Below are positions 1 to 7,120 of a stretch of 12,860 nt of DNA, piece after piece. The stretch spans positions 1 to 12,860 of the forward strand of contig JBKEAN010000211.1 of NCBI GenBank assembly GCA_047972415.1. Direction: 5' to 3'. Under the pieces are notes generated by a model, which saw only the letters and a list, made by a program, of their open reading frames with translations, had not been told where the DNA came from and ran no database searches. Source of the DNA: Mangrovibacterium sp047972415 (GTDB lineage Bacteria > Bacteroidota > Bacteroidia > Bacteroidales > Prolixibacteraceae). The number at the start of each line of letters is the position of its first letter. The first letter of the stretch is position 1. The translations under genes and the position numbers were made by a program.

Positions 1-6
1 GAACAT
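1..6 (-). CDS. tnpB: start of IS66 TnpB (Orf2), first two codons only
   Basis: On the minus strand an ATG at 6-4 begins one base after the tnpA stop, followed by TTC, giving Met-Phe. IS66 TnpB proteins in Bacteroidota commonly start with MF. Position, strand and spacing fit, but only two codons are visible, so this rests on element architecture. Confidence 0.5.
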
Positions 7-7
7 A

Positions 8-358
8 CTACTGCCCGGTTAGCTGAAGCAATGAACGCAGAATATCGGCATCAGTCATTCCGCTCAACTTCACGCAAATGCCATTGGGATAGCTAATCTC
101 GCAACAGAGTTCTCCCTTGGTGCCGGGGTGTTGATGTTGTTTGTTTGCGCAGGAAAAGGGAACAGCAGAAGTTTGCTGCCTGGGATTGAAAACAACCGGG
201 ATGAAGCCCTGCTTGGGTGGAAGTTGGTCTTTTAGTTTGTTTTGCCAGTAGTAAAACCGGGCCTCGTTCATGTGCTGGTTGGCACAATAATCCCGGACAG
301 TCAGCCCCGAATCCAGGTAATCATGATAAATCGACAGGAATTTTTGAGCATTGAGCAT
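8..358 (-). CDS. tnpA: IS66 family accessory protein TnpA
   Basis: Small accessory protein of an IS66-family transposon, 116 residues, within the usual range for Bacteroidota TnpA proteins. The N-terminal 45 residues look like the helix-turn-helix region of the family: residues 18-29 carry a TVRDYC-type helix and residues 36-42 are YYWQNKL, a recurring TnpA signature. The C-terminal half has ISYPNGICVKL at 88-98, a beta segment also common in this family. The start ATG is at 356-358. The stop lies one base before the putative tnpB start, the tight packing expected in IS66. TnpA is needed with TnpB and the TnpC transposase for mobility; its exact biochemical role is not settled. The reading frame is intact. 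Confidence 0.88.
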   Translation of the reverse strand: MLNAQKFLSIYHDYLDSGLTVRDYCANQHMNEARFYYWQNKLKDQLPPKQGFIPVVFNPRQQTSAVPFSCANKQHQHPGTKGELCCEISYPNGICVKLSGMTDADILRSLLQLTGQ

Positions 359-395
359 CTCTGTTTCATTTTTGGTTCACAGCAAACTTAATGAC

Positions 396-1193
396 TCATT
401 GGCAGGGAAAATAGACGGGGTTGGGCGAATGCTTACTGTTTACGCCTTTTTCATCAGCTAATTTTTGAAGTTCAGGAGTCAATGGCGGAACAACCGAAAC
501 AAGAATCCCTCCTTTTTTCAAAACATCGAAAGAGCGTTCTCTGGTTTCACCACCGATCGTATCAAATACCACGTCTATTTCCGAAAGTACATTGTAAAAC
601 ATTTGAGCCTGATAGTCGATATGTTGGTCTGCTCCAACCGACATCACAAAATCCTTGTTCTTTGCTGATGATGTGGTAATAACATAAGCCCCTAAATTTT
701 TGGCTATCTGAATGGCAAAATGTCCAACACCGCCCGAACCTGCGTGAATCAATACTTTATCTCCCTTTTTCAATTTTCCTTTTTTTACTAATCCCTGCCA
801 AGCGGTAAGCGCCGCAACGGGAACGGCCGCGGCTTCTCGAAAAGAGATATTTTCAGGGATGGGCATTGTGGTTGCTTCACTACTAATCGCAAATTCTGCA
901 TATCCACCACCGGACACACTAGTAAAAACAGGGTCGCCTATTTTAAAATTGGTCACATTTTCACCAATTCCCGAAATCTCTCCCGCCACGTCCCAACCAA
1001 GGATTGCAGGTCTTTTGTCCCCCAAAAAAGCAGTTAGCATTTGTTCACTACTGCGAATAAAAACATCCATTGGATTTATTCCAAGGGCTTTTGTTTTGAT
1101 AAGAACTTCGCCAGATTTAGGGCTTGGTTTCTCGATGTTTTGATAGATAAGATTATCTGCTGACCCTGCCTGGTTTAAAATTATTGCTTTCAT
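396..1193 (-). pseudogene. NADPH-dependent MDR oxidoreductase (quinone reductase-like), truncated by IS66
   Basis: Zinc-independent medium-chain dehydrogenase/reductase of the quinone oxidoreductase-like group, predicted to reduce an unknown carbonyl or quinone with NADPH in the cytoplasm. Residues 1-125 form the GroES-like catalytic domain (GINPMD at 38-43, LGWDVAGEISGIG at 65-77). The nucleotide-binding fold follows, with its glycine-rich loop AGSGGVG at 151-157 and DTIGGET at 211-217. Zinc-binding cysteines are absent, as in quinone reductases. Family members usually have about 305-330 residues; this frame stops at 265. The native sequence ends around Asn252. The last 13 residues (from Ser253) are encoded by the IS66 tip, so the C-terminal closing segment is lost. 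The product is probably unstable or inactive. Confidence 0.85.
437..444. repeat. predicted IS66 8-bp target site duplication (one copy)
   Basis: These eight bases (tgtttacg) directly flank the GTAA-type IS66 tip. IS66 transposition normally duplicates 8 bp, so this is the expected near copy. The partner would lie left of the window and cannot be seen. Confidence 0.5.
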
Positions 1194-1358
1194 TTCTAGA
1201 TGATTAAAATTTTACTTTCAAGTTTGCGGTCATTTCGTCTTCCATTCTCACTTTTCAAATTGGGCGAGAAAGTGAAGCCGGCATGTTCGGGTTTAATATC
1301 AAATTCAATCAGGTTTTCTTTTTTCTGGCATCGTTAATTGCAAATCGGGCATTGAATA

Positions 1359-1381
1359 GGTCAGGGTTGTAAACCCTGACC
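1359..1381. repeat. perfect palindrome, REP-like hairpin
   Basis: GGTCAGGGTT at 1359-1368 and AACCCTGACC at 1372-1381 are exact inverted copies around a 3-base loop. No T-run follows on either strand, so it is not a typical rho-independent terminator. It overlaps the stop codon and last codons of the gene at 1361-2824. Its form is like the REP palindromes dispersed in many Bacteroidota genomes and mobilised by RAYT transposases. That assignment is an inference from form alone. Confidence 0.6.
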
Positions 1382-2824
1382 AGCCCGGGGGAGTGGGTGT
1401 TTTTCCTCACTGCAATAAATGATATAGTTCAAAATCGGACGCTCTGTATCTTCCTCCTTTTGAAGCCTAATTATGCCATCTTCAAATCTCCATTCGAATA
1501 CAATGTTTTCATCTTCATACACAAACTTCCTTTTTAATTCCTCAACATCATGTTTTTCATAACCTCCAAAGGTTTCGACAATTGAATCAATTAGTCTTTC
1601 TGGTTCTGTAAAGTAGATAAACCTTGAATAATTCTTGAATGCTTTTCTAAAGGTGAAAGCAATAATGTTATCTTTTTCAATTATGCTTTGTATCACATAG
1701 TTGAAATAATTGAAGTAAAATTTAGGTAGTTTATATGCATATGTTTCAATTTCATCAGATAAAGGATGCGATTCCACTAAATTTTCTGGGTTACAAAATG
1801 AAATTACTTCTCCTAAAATATCTTCTTTCTCGGATGAGTCAATAACTTTTTCTAATTCACTGATTAGTTCAGAGGGATGCAAAACTATTGTTGGAACATT
1901 AAACTCACTGTATAGTACTTGTGATTTGATTCTTAGTTTTTTGTCAATAGCGACAAAATAGTCACAATGACCACCATAAAACGAATGCTCTCCATCTGCT
2001 TGAATATTTTGCATATTATCAGATTGTTTCGGAAGTTTATCTGTTTTATATCCAATCATATCTAATAGTAAATATGCTGTTGTGAAGAATTCATGGTAGT
2101 TCTGACGATTTTTTTGATATTTTAATGAAGACTCAACATAATCAAGATAAGTCATTTTTGTTCCAAACGATTCCAAGAACTTATCAATATTACTAACTAC
2201 TTCCTTGTAATCCCAGTTACCTGAGTTGGAATCAAGTTTGAAGCCTGATTCTGAGATGGATTTTCTAAAATCTTTGTAATATTCACCATCAGTTAAAAGC
2301 TTTTTTGAGAATGGTTCAATGTCTTTCATTAAATCCCACATCGAAGACTCTGGTTTTAGATGTGGGAACATATTCTTCAACGTTTTTTCATTCTCTTTTG
2401 TAATCTCTATTCCAGTAGGCTGCAATTGAAGTAGCGATTTTATGGCACTACCAAGATTTCCGATTCCCAAATCATCGAATGAAACCTCAAGCTCCTGAAA
2501 TACTTTTTCCACATCCATTTGCTCAAAAATGTCATCCTTATTTTTCTCAGTTTCAAAATATTCTTTGGGAGTGGCAAATAATGGTTCTATTCCTTTTTTT
2601 CCCCACCGAATTAAATGCTTTTCAGACAGATACTCTAAAGTTTCTAAATCGTCATAGAAGAAGTCATTGCCAGGTTGGTAGCTTTTCATCAAATCCGTAA
2701 AATGAGCAGGAGAATATGGAAATAGGAGATACTTTTTATGCTTTTTAATGAATTCTTTCAATTCATTAAATTCTGGCTTTTTCAAACTGCTAATAATATT
2801 CCAATCTAAATATATTCGAATCAT
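1361..2824 (-). CDS. PIN-like domain protein, function unknown
   Basis: A 487-residue soluble protein without signal peptide or membrane segment. The N-terminus (IRIYLDWNIISSLKK, residues 2-16) has the beta-strand plus Asp-x-Asn pattern of PIN-like nucleases. A second segment near residues 287-317 (CDYFVAIDKKLRIKSQ, then PTIVLHPSEL) resembles the C-terminal half of a PIN fold, with a further acidic residue in VAIDKKL. A mainly helical region of roughly 200 residues separates them, so this would be a PIN-like fold with a large insertion. An RNase role is inferred; the catalytic set cannot be confirmed by eye. The gene is clearly AT-rich compared with ilvE and its neighbours, which suggests transfer. 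The last ten or so residues (PLPRAGQGLQP) are encoded by a palindromic repeat, so the native C-terminus may have been replaced. A role in defence or as a toxin is possible but unsupported by a recognisable partner gene. Confidence 0.6.
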   Translation of the reverse strand: MIRIYLDWNIISSLKKPEFNELKEFIKKHKKYLLFPYSPAHFTDLMKSYQPGNDFFYDDLETLEYLSEKHLIRWGKKGIEPLFATPKEYFETEKNKDDIFEQMDVEKVFQELEVSFDDLGIGNLGSAIKSLLQLQPTGIEITKENEKTLKNMFPHLKPESSMWDLMKDIEPFSKKLLTDGEYYKDFRKSISESGFKLDSNSGNWDYKEVVSNIDKFLESFGTKMTYLDYVESSLKYQKNRQNYHEFFTTAYLLLDMIGYKTDKLPKQSDNMQNIQADGEHSFYGGHCDYFVAIDKKLRIKSQVLYSEFNVPTIVLHPSELISELEKVIDSSEKEDILGEVISFCNPENLVESHPLSDEIETYAYKLPKFYFNYFNYVIQSIIEKDNIIAFTFRKAFKNYSRFIYFTEPERLIDSIVETFGGYEKHDVEELKRKFVYEDENIVFEWRFEDGIIRLQKEEDTERPILNYIIYCSEEKHPLPRAGQGLQP

Positions 2825-2996
2825 CTATCTCATTTAAAATGGCGTCCAACATCACCAATAATCACCTCTTCCAACTTTCCAACGCACTACGCCGGTTTGG
2901 TTTCGACAAAGCTGTTACAATTTACAACACTTTTTATTCATTTACATTAACGGCGCAATAATTTCGAATTTATTTAAACAAGGCACAGGCACACAA

Positions 2997-3022
2997 GAAG
3001 AGGGGCTTGGGAACCCCTCTTC
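2997..3022 (-). terminator. hairpin downstream of FN3 remnant, probable terminator
   Basis: GAAGAGGGG (2997-3005) and CCCCTCTTC (3014-3022) form a perfect 9-bp stem with an 8-base loop. It lies about 80 bases past the stop of the minus-strand FN3 remnant, and the minus strand continues with TTGTGTG rather than a solid T-run. It also faces the PIN-like gene promoter region. A second GC-rich stem (CCGGCAC 3035-3041 with GTGCCGG 3052-3058) lies beside it. Confidence 0.5.
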
Positions 3023-3098
3023 GGTTTACGGGTACCGGCACCTGGCTCGGAGTGCCGGCTTTGCATTGCTCACCCGTTTTGCCAAAGGCCTGTAAGGC

Positions 3099-3406
3099 CT
3101 ACAACGCGAAGCTATTTACCTCGGCGCTCCAGTTACGCTGGGGCTTAGATCCCCGTGCATACACCCGGAAGGCGTATTGCTGGCCGCTGCTAAGCCCGGT
3201 AATGTTTACGCGGTGCTTGGTAGAATCAACACGCTCCCAACTCGTACCCGGAAGCAAGCAGTAATCGAAACAATAGGCTGTAGCGCCTCTTACCGGGTTG
3301 CAACTTACCTGGAGCGAACCTTTTGACAGGCCCGGTTTTACCCTCGGGTTTTTGTGTGTGTGGTTTGCCTGGTTCGAGCCTGCGTGACCCGGGCTTATCG
3401 TTTTTG
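3099..3406 (-). pseudogene. FN3-domain protein remnant, 5' end missing
   Basis: The minus strand has an open frame ending with TAG at 3101-3099 and encoding a fibronectin type III-like domain. It reads GSLQVSCNPVRGATAYCFDY, then TSWERVDSTKHRVNITGLSS, then GQQYAFRVYARGSKPQRNW, ending EVNSFAL. The strand pattern, the paired Trp and Tyr, and the GLSSGQQYAFRV segment match the C-terminal FN3 domain of a small protein family common in Bacteroidota. Those proteins carry a further N-terminal helical domain. Here the frame runs back into the 3' end of the DJ-1 gene without a plausible start codon or the N-terminal domain. It therefore looks like the surviving C-terminal part of a deleted gene. The AGGCC-TTACA-GGCCT inverted repeat just after the stop and the hairpin at 2997-3022 may be its old terminator. 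Confidence 0.65.
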
Positions 3407-4003
3407 CTATTTGCAGGTGAAGCGCATGTACTTTTTTACTTCTTCTGCATTTCTTGCCGAAGTCAGCATCTCCAGCAAGGTGAATGCAACATCCAAGCTT
3501 GTGGCGGGGCCTGTTGACGTAATGATGTTCCGGTCAATCACCACCTGCTTATCCTGGACATGGGCACCGAAGTCTGCCAGGTACTCTCGTCCGTATATAT
3601 TTGATAAATCGTAAGTCGTTGCCCTTCGCCCTGTTAAAACGCCCGATTTTGCTACTGGTACCGCAGCTGCACAAACTGCCGCAATTATTTTTTTGTCCCG
3701 GTCAAACGCGCGTATCATCGTTTGAAACCGCTCGTCGAAGGCATCCTCGTAGTACCCCGAGTCTTTAAACCCTCCCGGAATTGCCAAGGCATCAAAATCT
3801 TTGGTGTCGATGTGGTCAAATCCTAGTTCGGGACGAACAATTAAATTCCATTTGCATTTAATCTCCTGTCGAAGCCCTGTGCTTATCAACTCAACCGGTT
3901 CGGTTCCAAATTCCCTGCTCCAACCAATAATGTCGGTGAATACCGCAGCTTCGTAGGCCTCAAAACCCTGGGCAAGAAACAGCAGGACCTTCTTATTTCT
4001 CAT
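3407..4003 (-). CDS. DJ-1/PfpI family protein
   Basis: Cytoplasmic protein of the DJ-1/PfpI superfamily (class I glutamine amidotransferase-like fold), 198 residues, normal length. The start MRNKKVLLFLAQGFE is typical. Glu18 matches the conserved acidic residue next to the reactive cysteine, and the nucleophile elbow is IAAVCAAAVPVA with Cys111. Further landmarks are AIPGGFKDSGYY at 74-84 and ITSTGPATSLDVAF at 161-174. Members act as deglycases, glyoxalases, chaperones or redox sensors; this sequence does not show which. An in-frame start 19 codons upstream was rejected because those residues lie inside the end of ilvE and lack family character. Only 8 bases separate its start from the ilvE stop, so it is probably co-transcribed with ilvE. 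Confidence 0.88.
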   Translation of the reverse strand: MRNKKVLLFLAQGFEAYEAAVFTDIIGWSREFGTEPVELISTGLRQEIKCKWNLIVRPELGFDHIDTKDFDALAIPGGFKDSGYYEDAFDERFQTMIRAFDRDKKIIAAVCAAAVPVAKSGVLTGRRATTYDLSNIYGREYLADFGAHVQDKQVVIDRNIITSTGPATSLDVAFTLLEMLTSARNAEEVKKYMRFTCK

Positions 4004-4011
4004 GTCTGTGC

Positions 4012-5025
4012 TTAGTCCACAATCGTCGTCCAGCCATGGGTATCGGCTTCGTCGCCACATTGTATGGCTTGCAGCTTTTGGTACAGGCGGGTACTCCAGG
4101 GCCCCGGGTCGTAGCCGTACAGGTATTCTTTATCCAGGTCTTCGTCGTAAATGCGCTTAATGGGCGAAATAACGGCGGCCGTTCCACAGGCACCGGCTTC
4201 GTTAAATTCTTCCAGTTCTTCAACCGGAATCTGGCGTCGTTCAACCCTTAAGCCTAAATCTTCGGCCAATTGCATCAGGCTCATGTTGGTTATCGATGGC
4301 AAAATGGACTCGGACAGGGGTGTCACGTAGCTGTTGCCCTTAATGGCAAAAAAGTTGGCCGGGCCACACTCGTCAATGTATTTCTTTTCGCGGGCATCGA
4401 GGTACAGCACGGCCGAGTAGTGGCCTTCTTTGGCTTTTTTACCGGCTACCAGGCTGGCTGCGTAGTTGCCGCCCACCTTGTATTTGCCGGTACCATGCGG
4501 TGCAGCCCGGTCAAAATGGCGGTAAATAACCATTTCGGTGGGTTTAAAACCTTCGGGGAAATAGGGGCCAACCGGTGTTACAAACACCAGGAACAAGTAC
4601 TCTGCCGAGGGCTTAACACCCACTTCTGCACCGGTGCCAATTAGCAGGGGGCGAACGTACAGCGAGGCTCCCGAACCATAGGGCGGAACAAATTCGAGGT
4701 TTTGTTTCACGGCCAACATCACGGCCTGGGTAAACAAATCGATTGGTACTTTGGCCATCAGAATACCCTCGCTCGACGATAACATGCGGCGGGCATTATC
4801 CTCCATGCGAAAAACGCGCACCTTTCCATCGGCGCCCTTAAAGGCTTTCAGCCCCTCAAAGGCTTCTTGTCCGTAGTGCAGGCAAGTAGCAGCCATGTGC
4901 ATGTTTATGTATTCCGAGTCGCTTACTTCCAAGGGGCCCCACTGGCCGTTTTTATACCAGCAACGTATGTTGAAATTGGTTTTACGGTAACCAAAGCCAA
5001 TCGTTTTCCAATCGAAATTATCCAT
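4012..5025 (-). CDS. ilvE: branched-chain amino acid aminotransferase
   Basis: PLP-dependent fold-type IV aminotransferase that interconverts leucine, isoleucine and valine with their 2-oxo acids, using 2-oxoglutarate/glutamate; cytoplasmic, the last step of branched-chain amino acid synthesis. Length 337 residues, right for the bacterial family with the longer N-terminus shared with eukaryotic BCATs. Visible landmarks are YGQEAFEGLKAF at 51-62, YVRPLLIGTG at 123-132, and the Schiff-base lysine in KYKVGGNYAAS (Lys183 before VGGNY). IDECGPANFFAI at 217-228 and GTAAVISPI at 281-289 bind cofactor phosphate and substrate. The start MDNFDWKTIGFGY is typical. It is followed closely by the DJ-1 gene. 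In its 5' leader a 7-bp hairpin (5043-5065) sits about 15 bases before the ATG. Confidence 0.95.
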   Translation of the reverse strand: MDNFDWKTIGFGYRKTNFNIRCWYKNGQWGPLEVSDSEYINMHMAATCLHYGQEAFEGLKAFKGADGKVRVFRMEDNARRMLSSSEGILMAKVPIDLFTQAVMLAVKQNLEFVPPYGSGASLYVRPLLIGTGAEVGVKPSAEYLFLVFVTPVGPYFPEGFKPTEMVIYRHFDRAAPHGTGKYKVGGNYAASLVAGKKAKEGHYSAVLYLDAREKKYIDECGPANFFAIKGNSYVTPLSESILPSITNMSLMQLAEDLGLRVERRQIPVEELEEFNEAGACGTAAVISPIKRIYDEDLDKEYLYGYDPGPWSTRLYQKLQAIQCGDEADTHGWTTIVD

Positions 5026-5042
5026 AGTACAATATTTTTTTC

Positions 5043-5065
5043 AGCCTTTACAAATTGAAAAGGCT
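5043..5065 (-). other. hairpin in the ilvE leader
   Basis: AGCCTTT (5043-5049) pairs with AAAGGCT (5059-5065) around a 9-base loop, about 15 bases upstream of the ilvE ATG on the transcribed strand. An A-run, not a T-run, follows it in the direction of ilvE transcription, so it is not a terminator. It could affect translation initiation; no leader peptide rich in Leu, Ile or Val was seen. Confidence 0.3.
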
Positions 5066-5263
5066 TTAGACCTTTAAGCGGATTATTTTGGCCAATAGTT
5101 GGCGTTCCGGGGTATTGTACCCGCAAAAAAATGCCCAGTTGGCTTGTTTTTCAAATAAACGAAAAAAAACGCGGGAATAACAAGATCTGTGTCTTTTATG
5201 CCCGCAAAAATTAATGTTGTGTAAATGGTTTCGGGGCAAGCCGTTTAAACAGGCTGTTCCCGC

Positions 5264-6061
5264 TCAATAGGCAAAGCTAATGTAGTAGCCATTGTGTTTC
5301 CGGATGTTGATTACCTGGTTATTGCTCAACAACAGGTACTGGCCTTTTATTCCCAGCAGGGTTCCTTCCACTACGGCTTGCTTGTCAAAGCTCAGGCTGT
5401 TTGGTTTTTCGGGGTACTCGGTAACGGGGTAGTTCAGGCTTGTCACCGTATCGTCGGTACTGCGGTATTGGCGCAGCTCGGCAGGCAGCAGGTGCAACAG
5501 GTTTTCTTTTTCCTGGCTTAGGTCGACGTTTTCGGCCAGCTTATTTTTCAGCATGTCGCGCCAATTGGTTTTGTCGGTAAAGTACTTTTTCAGAAATACT
5601 TCGGCCACGCCTGCAATGTGCCGGTTGGGGGTTTGCAATACCCGGATGGCTTGCGATGCTCCCTGGTCAATCCAGCGGGTTGGGATTTGGTGGATACGGG
5701 TTACCCCCACCTTCAACTCGCTCGATAGAGCCAAATACAGTATGTGGTCAATCAGGTCGTGTTCCCGGGCCCAAGTTATATCGCGTGCAATGCCAAATTG
5801 GGCTTTCGACAGCTCGGGGCGCATGACGGTTTCGCTGGCTTCGGGGGCTGTTTGCAGGCAGGCGTAGCAAAAGCCCTGACTAAACGAGGTTTTAGTGCGC
5901 TTGCCGCAAGCCACGCAATTAATCTGCCCGTCGAACTGCATGCGGATATGGCTGCCCAGCAAGGCATTCATATCAATTTCGGCATCGCCGATGCGAAAAA
6001 AGTAGCGAACCTGGTTGGCCAGTTCGGCACGCATTTTTTGTATGTTTCCGTGGTGTTCCAT
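5264..6061 (-). CDS. DUF2797 family zinc-ribbon protein
   Basis: A 265-residue cytoplasmic protein matching the DUF2797 family, whose function is unknown. Two CxxC pairs, Cys49/Cys52 (CVACGK) and Cys65/Cys68 (CYACLQ), form a probable zinc ribbon. The central part LYLALSSELKVGVTR (108-122) with QIPTRWIDQGAS (125-136) resembles the core of a GIY-YIG nuclease fold, though the usual GIY and YIG strings are replaced by LYLAL and KVGVT. The C-terminal 50 residues look like a small beta domain (VEGTLLGIKGQYLLLSN). No partner gene is adjacent: about 240 bases separate it from ilvE and about 210 from the HAD gene upstream. The start ATG (6059-6061) begins MEHHGNIQKM. The zinc-ribbon/GIY-YIG-like combination suggests nucleic acid binding; catalysis is unproven. 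Confidence 0.8.
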   Translation of the reverse strand: MEHHGNIQKMRAELANQVRYFFRIGDAEIDMNALLGSHIRMQFDGQINCVACGKRTKTSFSQGFCYACLQTAPEASETVMRPELSKAQFGIARDITWAREHDLIDHILYLALSSELKVGVTRIHQIPTRWIDQGASQAIRVLQTPNRHIAGVAEVFLKKYFTDKTNWRDMLKNKLAENVDLSQEKENLLHLLPAELRQYRSTDDTVTSLNYPVTEYPEKPNSLSFDKQAVVEGTLLGIKGQYLLLSNNQVINIRKHNGYYISFAY

Positions 6062-6269
6062 GTTTCCGTGTTAAAGCCCCTCCAAGTTCCCCGCAGTGAG
6101 TTTAAAACAAATGAGCCGTCATTTGTTCGTTTACGGAGGCATTACTCTATTTTCTATATTCTAAGGTCTAAAAATCTTCTTCGTTACGTTGTGTCTTCGC
6201 GTTTAGCTTTTTCAGTCTTAGCTCTGTCATCTCCATTCTAAGCTTTCATTACTCATGGCTCCTGTCTTT

Positions 6270-6968
6270 TCAATCAAACAAATCCAGTACTTCGTGTATT
6301 TGCCGGAGTTCGAAAAAACGGTCGCTTTTGATGTCCCCGGGGTCCATTTGTTCAAAAATCCAGGTGGTGTAGTAGGGAATATGGGCGGCGTAACCACCCA
6401 GTTCCAGCACCGGCAACACATCCGATTTCAGCGAGTTGCCAACCATTAGCAGTTGTTCGGCCGGAATGTCGAGGTGTTTGAGCAGTTCCAGATAGTTTTC
6501 GTGCTTTTTGTGCGTCATTATTTCAATGTGGTGAAAGTATTTCAGCAAGCCCGATTTTTTCAGCTTGCGTTCCTGGTCCAACAAATCGCCTTTGGTAGCC
6601 ACCACCAATTTGTAGCGGCCTTGCAGTTTGTGCAGCAGGTCCACAATGCCATCGAGCAAAACCACCTCCTTCTCCAGCATGTGTTTGCCAATGTGCAGTA
6701 TGGCTTCAATTTGGTCAGGCCTCACCTGTTTGCCCGATACTTTCAGTGCGGTTTCAATCAGCGACAACATAAAGGCTTTAATGCCGTAGCCGTAGGTCTC
6801 CAGGTTCTGCATTTCAACCCGGAACAGCTCAACCATGGTGTTGTCGGGCGCCTCAAAATCGGCCATTACGCGGCAAAACTCCTGCTCGGCATCGCGGAAA
6901 AAGTTTTCGTTTTCCCACAGTGTGTCGTCGGCATCAAAGGCAATTACTTTCACATCCTTCAAACTCAT
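6270..6968 (-). CDS. HAD family hydrolase
   Basis: Haloacid dehalogenase superfamily phosphatase, 232 residues, cytoplasmic, substrate unknown. Motif I is FDADDTLWEN (11-20), with Asp12 as nucleophile and Asp14 as general acid/base. Motif II is VVATKG with Thr125. Motif III lysines are at 154-155 (MTHKKHENY). Motif IV is VGNSLKSDV (176-184), with the Mg-binding Asp183. Residues 20-95 form the helical cap typical of subfamily I (phosphoglycolate phosphatase/YjjG-like). All catalytic residues are present, so the enzyme should be active. It has its own candidate promoter and no tightly linked neighbour. YjjG-type nucleotide 5'-phosphatase is one possibility, but the sequence does not decide the substrate. 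Confidence 0.88.
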   Translation of the reverse strand: MSLKDVKVIAFDADDTLWENENFFRDAEQEFCRVMADFEAPDNTMVELFRVEMQNLETYGYGIKAFMLSLIETALKVSGKQVRPDQIEAILHIGKHMLEKEVVLLDGIVDLLHKLQGRYKLVVATKGDLLDQERKLKKSGLLKYFHHIEIMTHKKHENYLELLKHLDIPAEQLLMVGNSLKSDVLPVLELGGYAAHIPYYTTWIFEQMDPGDIKSDRFFELRQIHEVLDLFD

Positions 6969-7013
6969 TGTTGCTTGTTTTTTGCCAGGCTCCAGTCTGG
7001 CTTATTCAAAATT

Positions 7014-7043
7014 CAAAGGTACAAAGTTCGGCAGCGATGCAAC
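7014..7043 (-). promoter_or_regulatory. candidate Bacteroidota promoter for the HAD gene
   Basis: The minus strand carries TACCTTTG (7021-7014), an exact match to the Bacteroidota -7 consensus TAnnTTTG. A GTTG, one base off the -33 TTTG, lies 18 bases upstream (7043-7040). Transcription would begin near 7007 and leave a leader of about 40 bases before the ATG at 6968. Confidence 0.4.
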
Positions 7044-7120
7044 AGCTGCGAAGCAGAAAGTTTTGGAAGAATAAGTTTTAGTTACATTTACGGCCATCCA
7101 CAAGATCGTTTCGCTTTATG

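Larger units (their letters stand above)
1..436 (-). mobile_element. IS66-family insertion sequence, partial (tnpA end)
   Basis: This is the tnpA-proximal end of an IS66-family element that continues past the left edge of the window. The minus strand reads GTAAGCATTCGCCC inward from position 436. IS66 elements typically begin with GTAA followed by an imperfect terminal inverted repeat. An IS66-type tnpA and the first codons of tnpB follow in the expected order and orientation. Just outside the tip the sequence becomes an interrupted oxidoreductase gene, which fixes the junction at 436/437. IS66 usually makes an 8-base target duplication, so 437-444 (tgtttacg) should recur beyond the other end. 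The far end, tnpC and the second repeat are outside the window. Confidence 0.85.

Noticed and set aside
2842..2900. Integron attC-like look (GGCGTCCAAC, repeated CCAAC and a distant ACGCC) upstream of the PIN-like gene
   Set aside because: The arms do not form the nested complementary R and L boxes of an attC site, and no integron integrase or cassette array is visible.
2825..3098. tRNA or other structured RNA in the gap before the FN3 remnant
   Set aside because: The GC-rich stems at 2997-3058 do not build a cloverleaf and no anticodon arm or CCA-like end is visible.
4004..4060. Upstream in-frame start that would add 19 residues to the DJ-1 protein
   Set aside because: The extra residues overlap the end of ilvE and lack family character; MRNKKVLLFL is the expected N-terminus.
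5226..5262. Terminator after the DUF2797 gene
   Set aside because: Only two 4-bp stems separated by a mismatched internal loop and no T-run follow the stop; too weak to call.
5744..6241. 165-residue plus-strand open frame over the DUF2797 gene
   Set aside because: Antisense to a conserved protein with intact cysteine pairs; low-complexity shadow.
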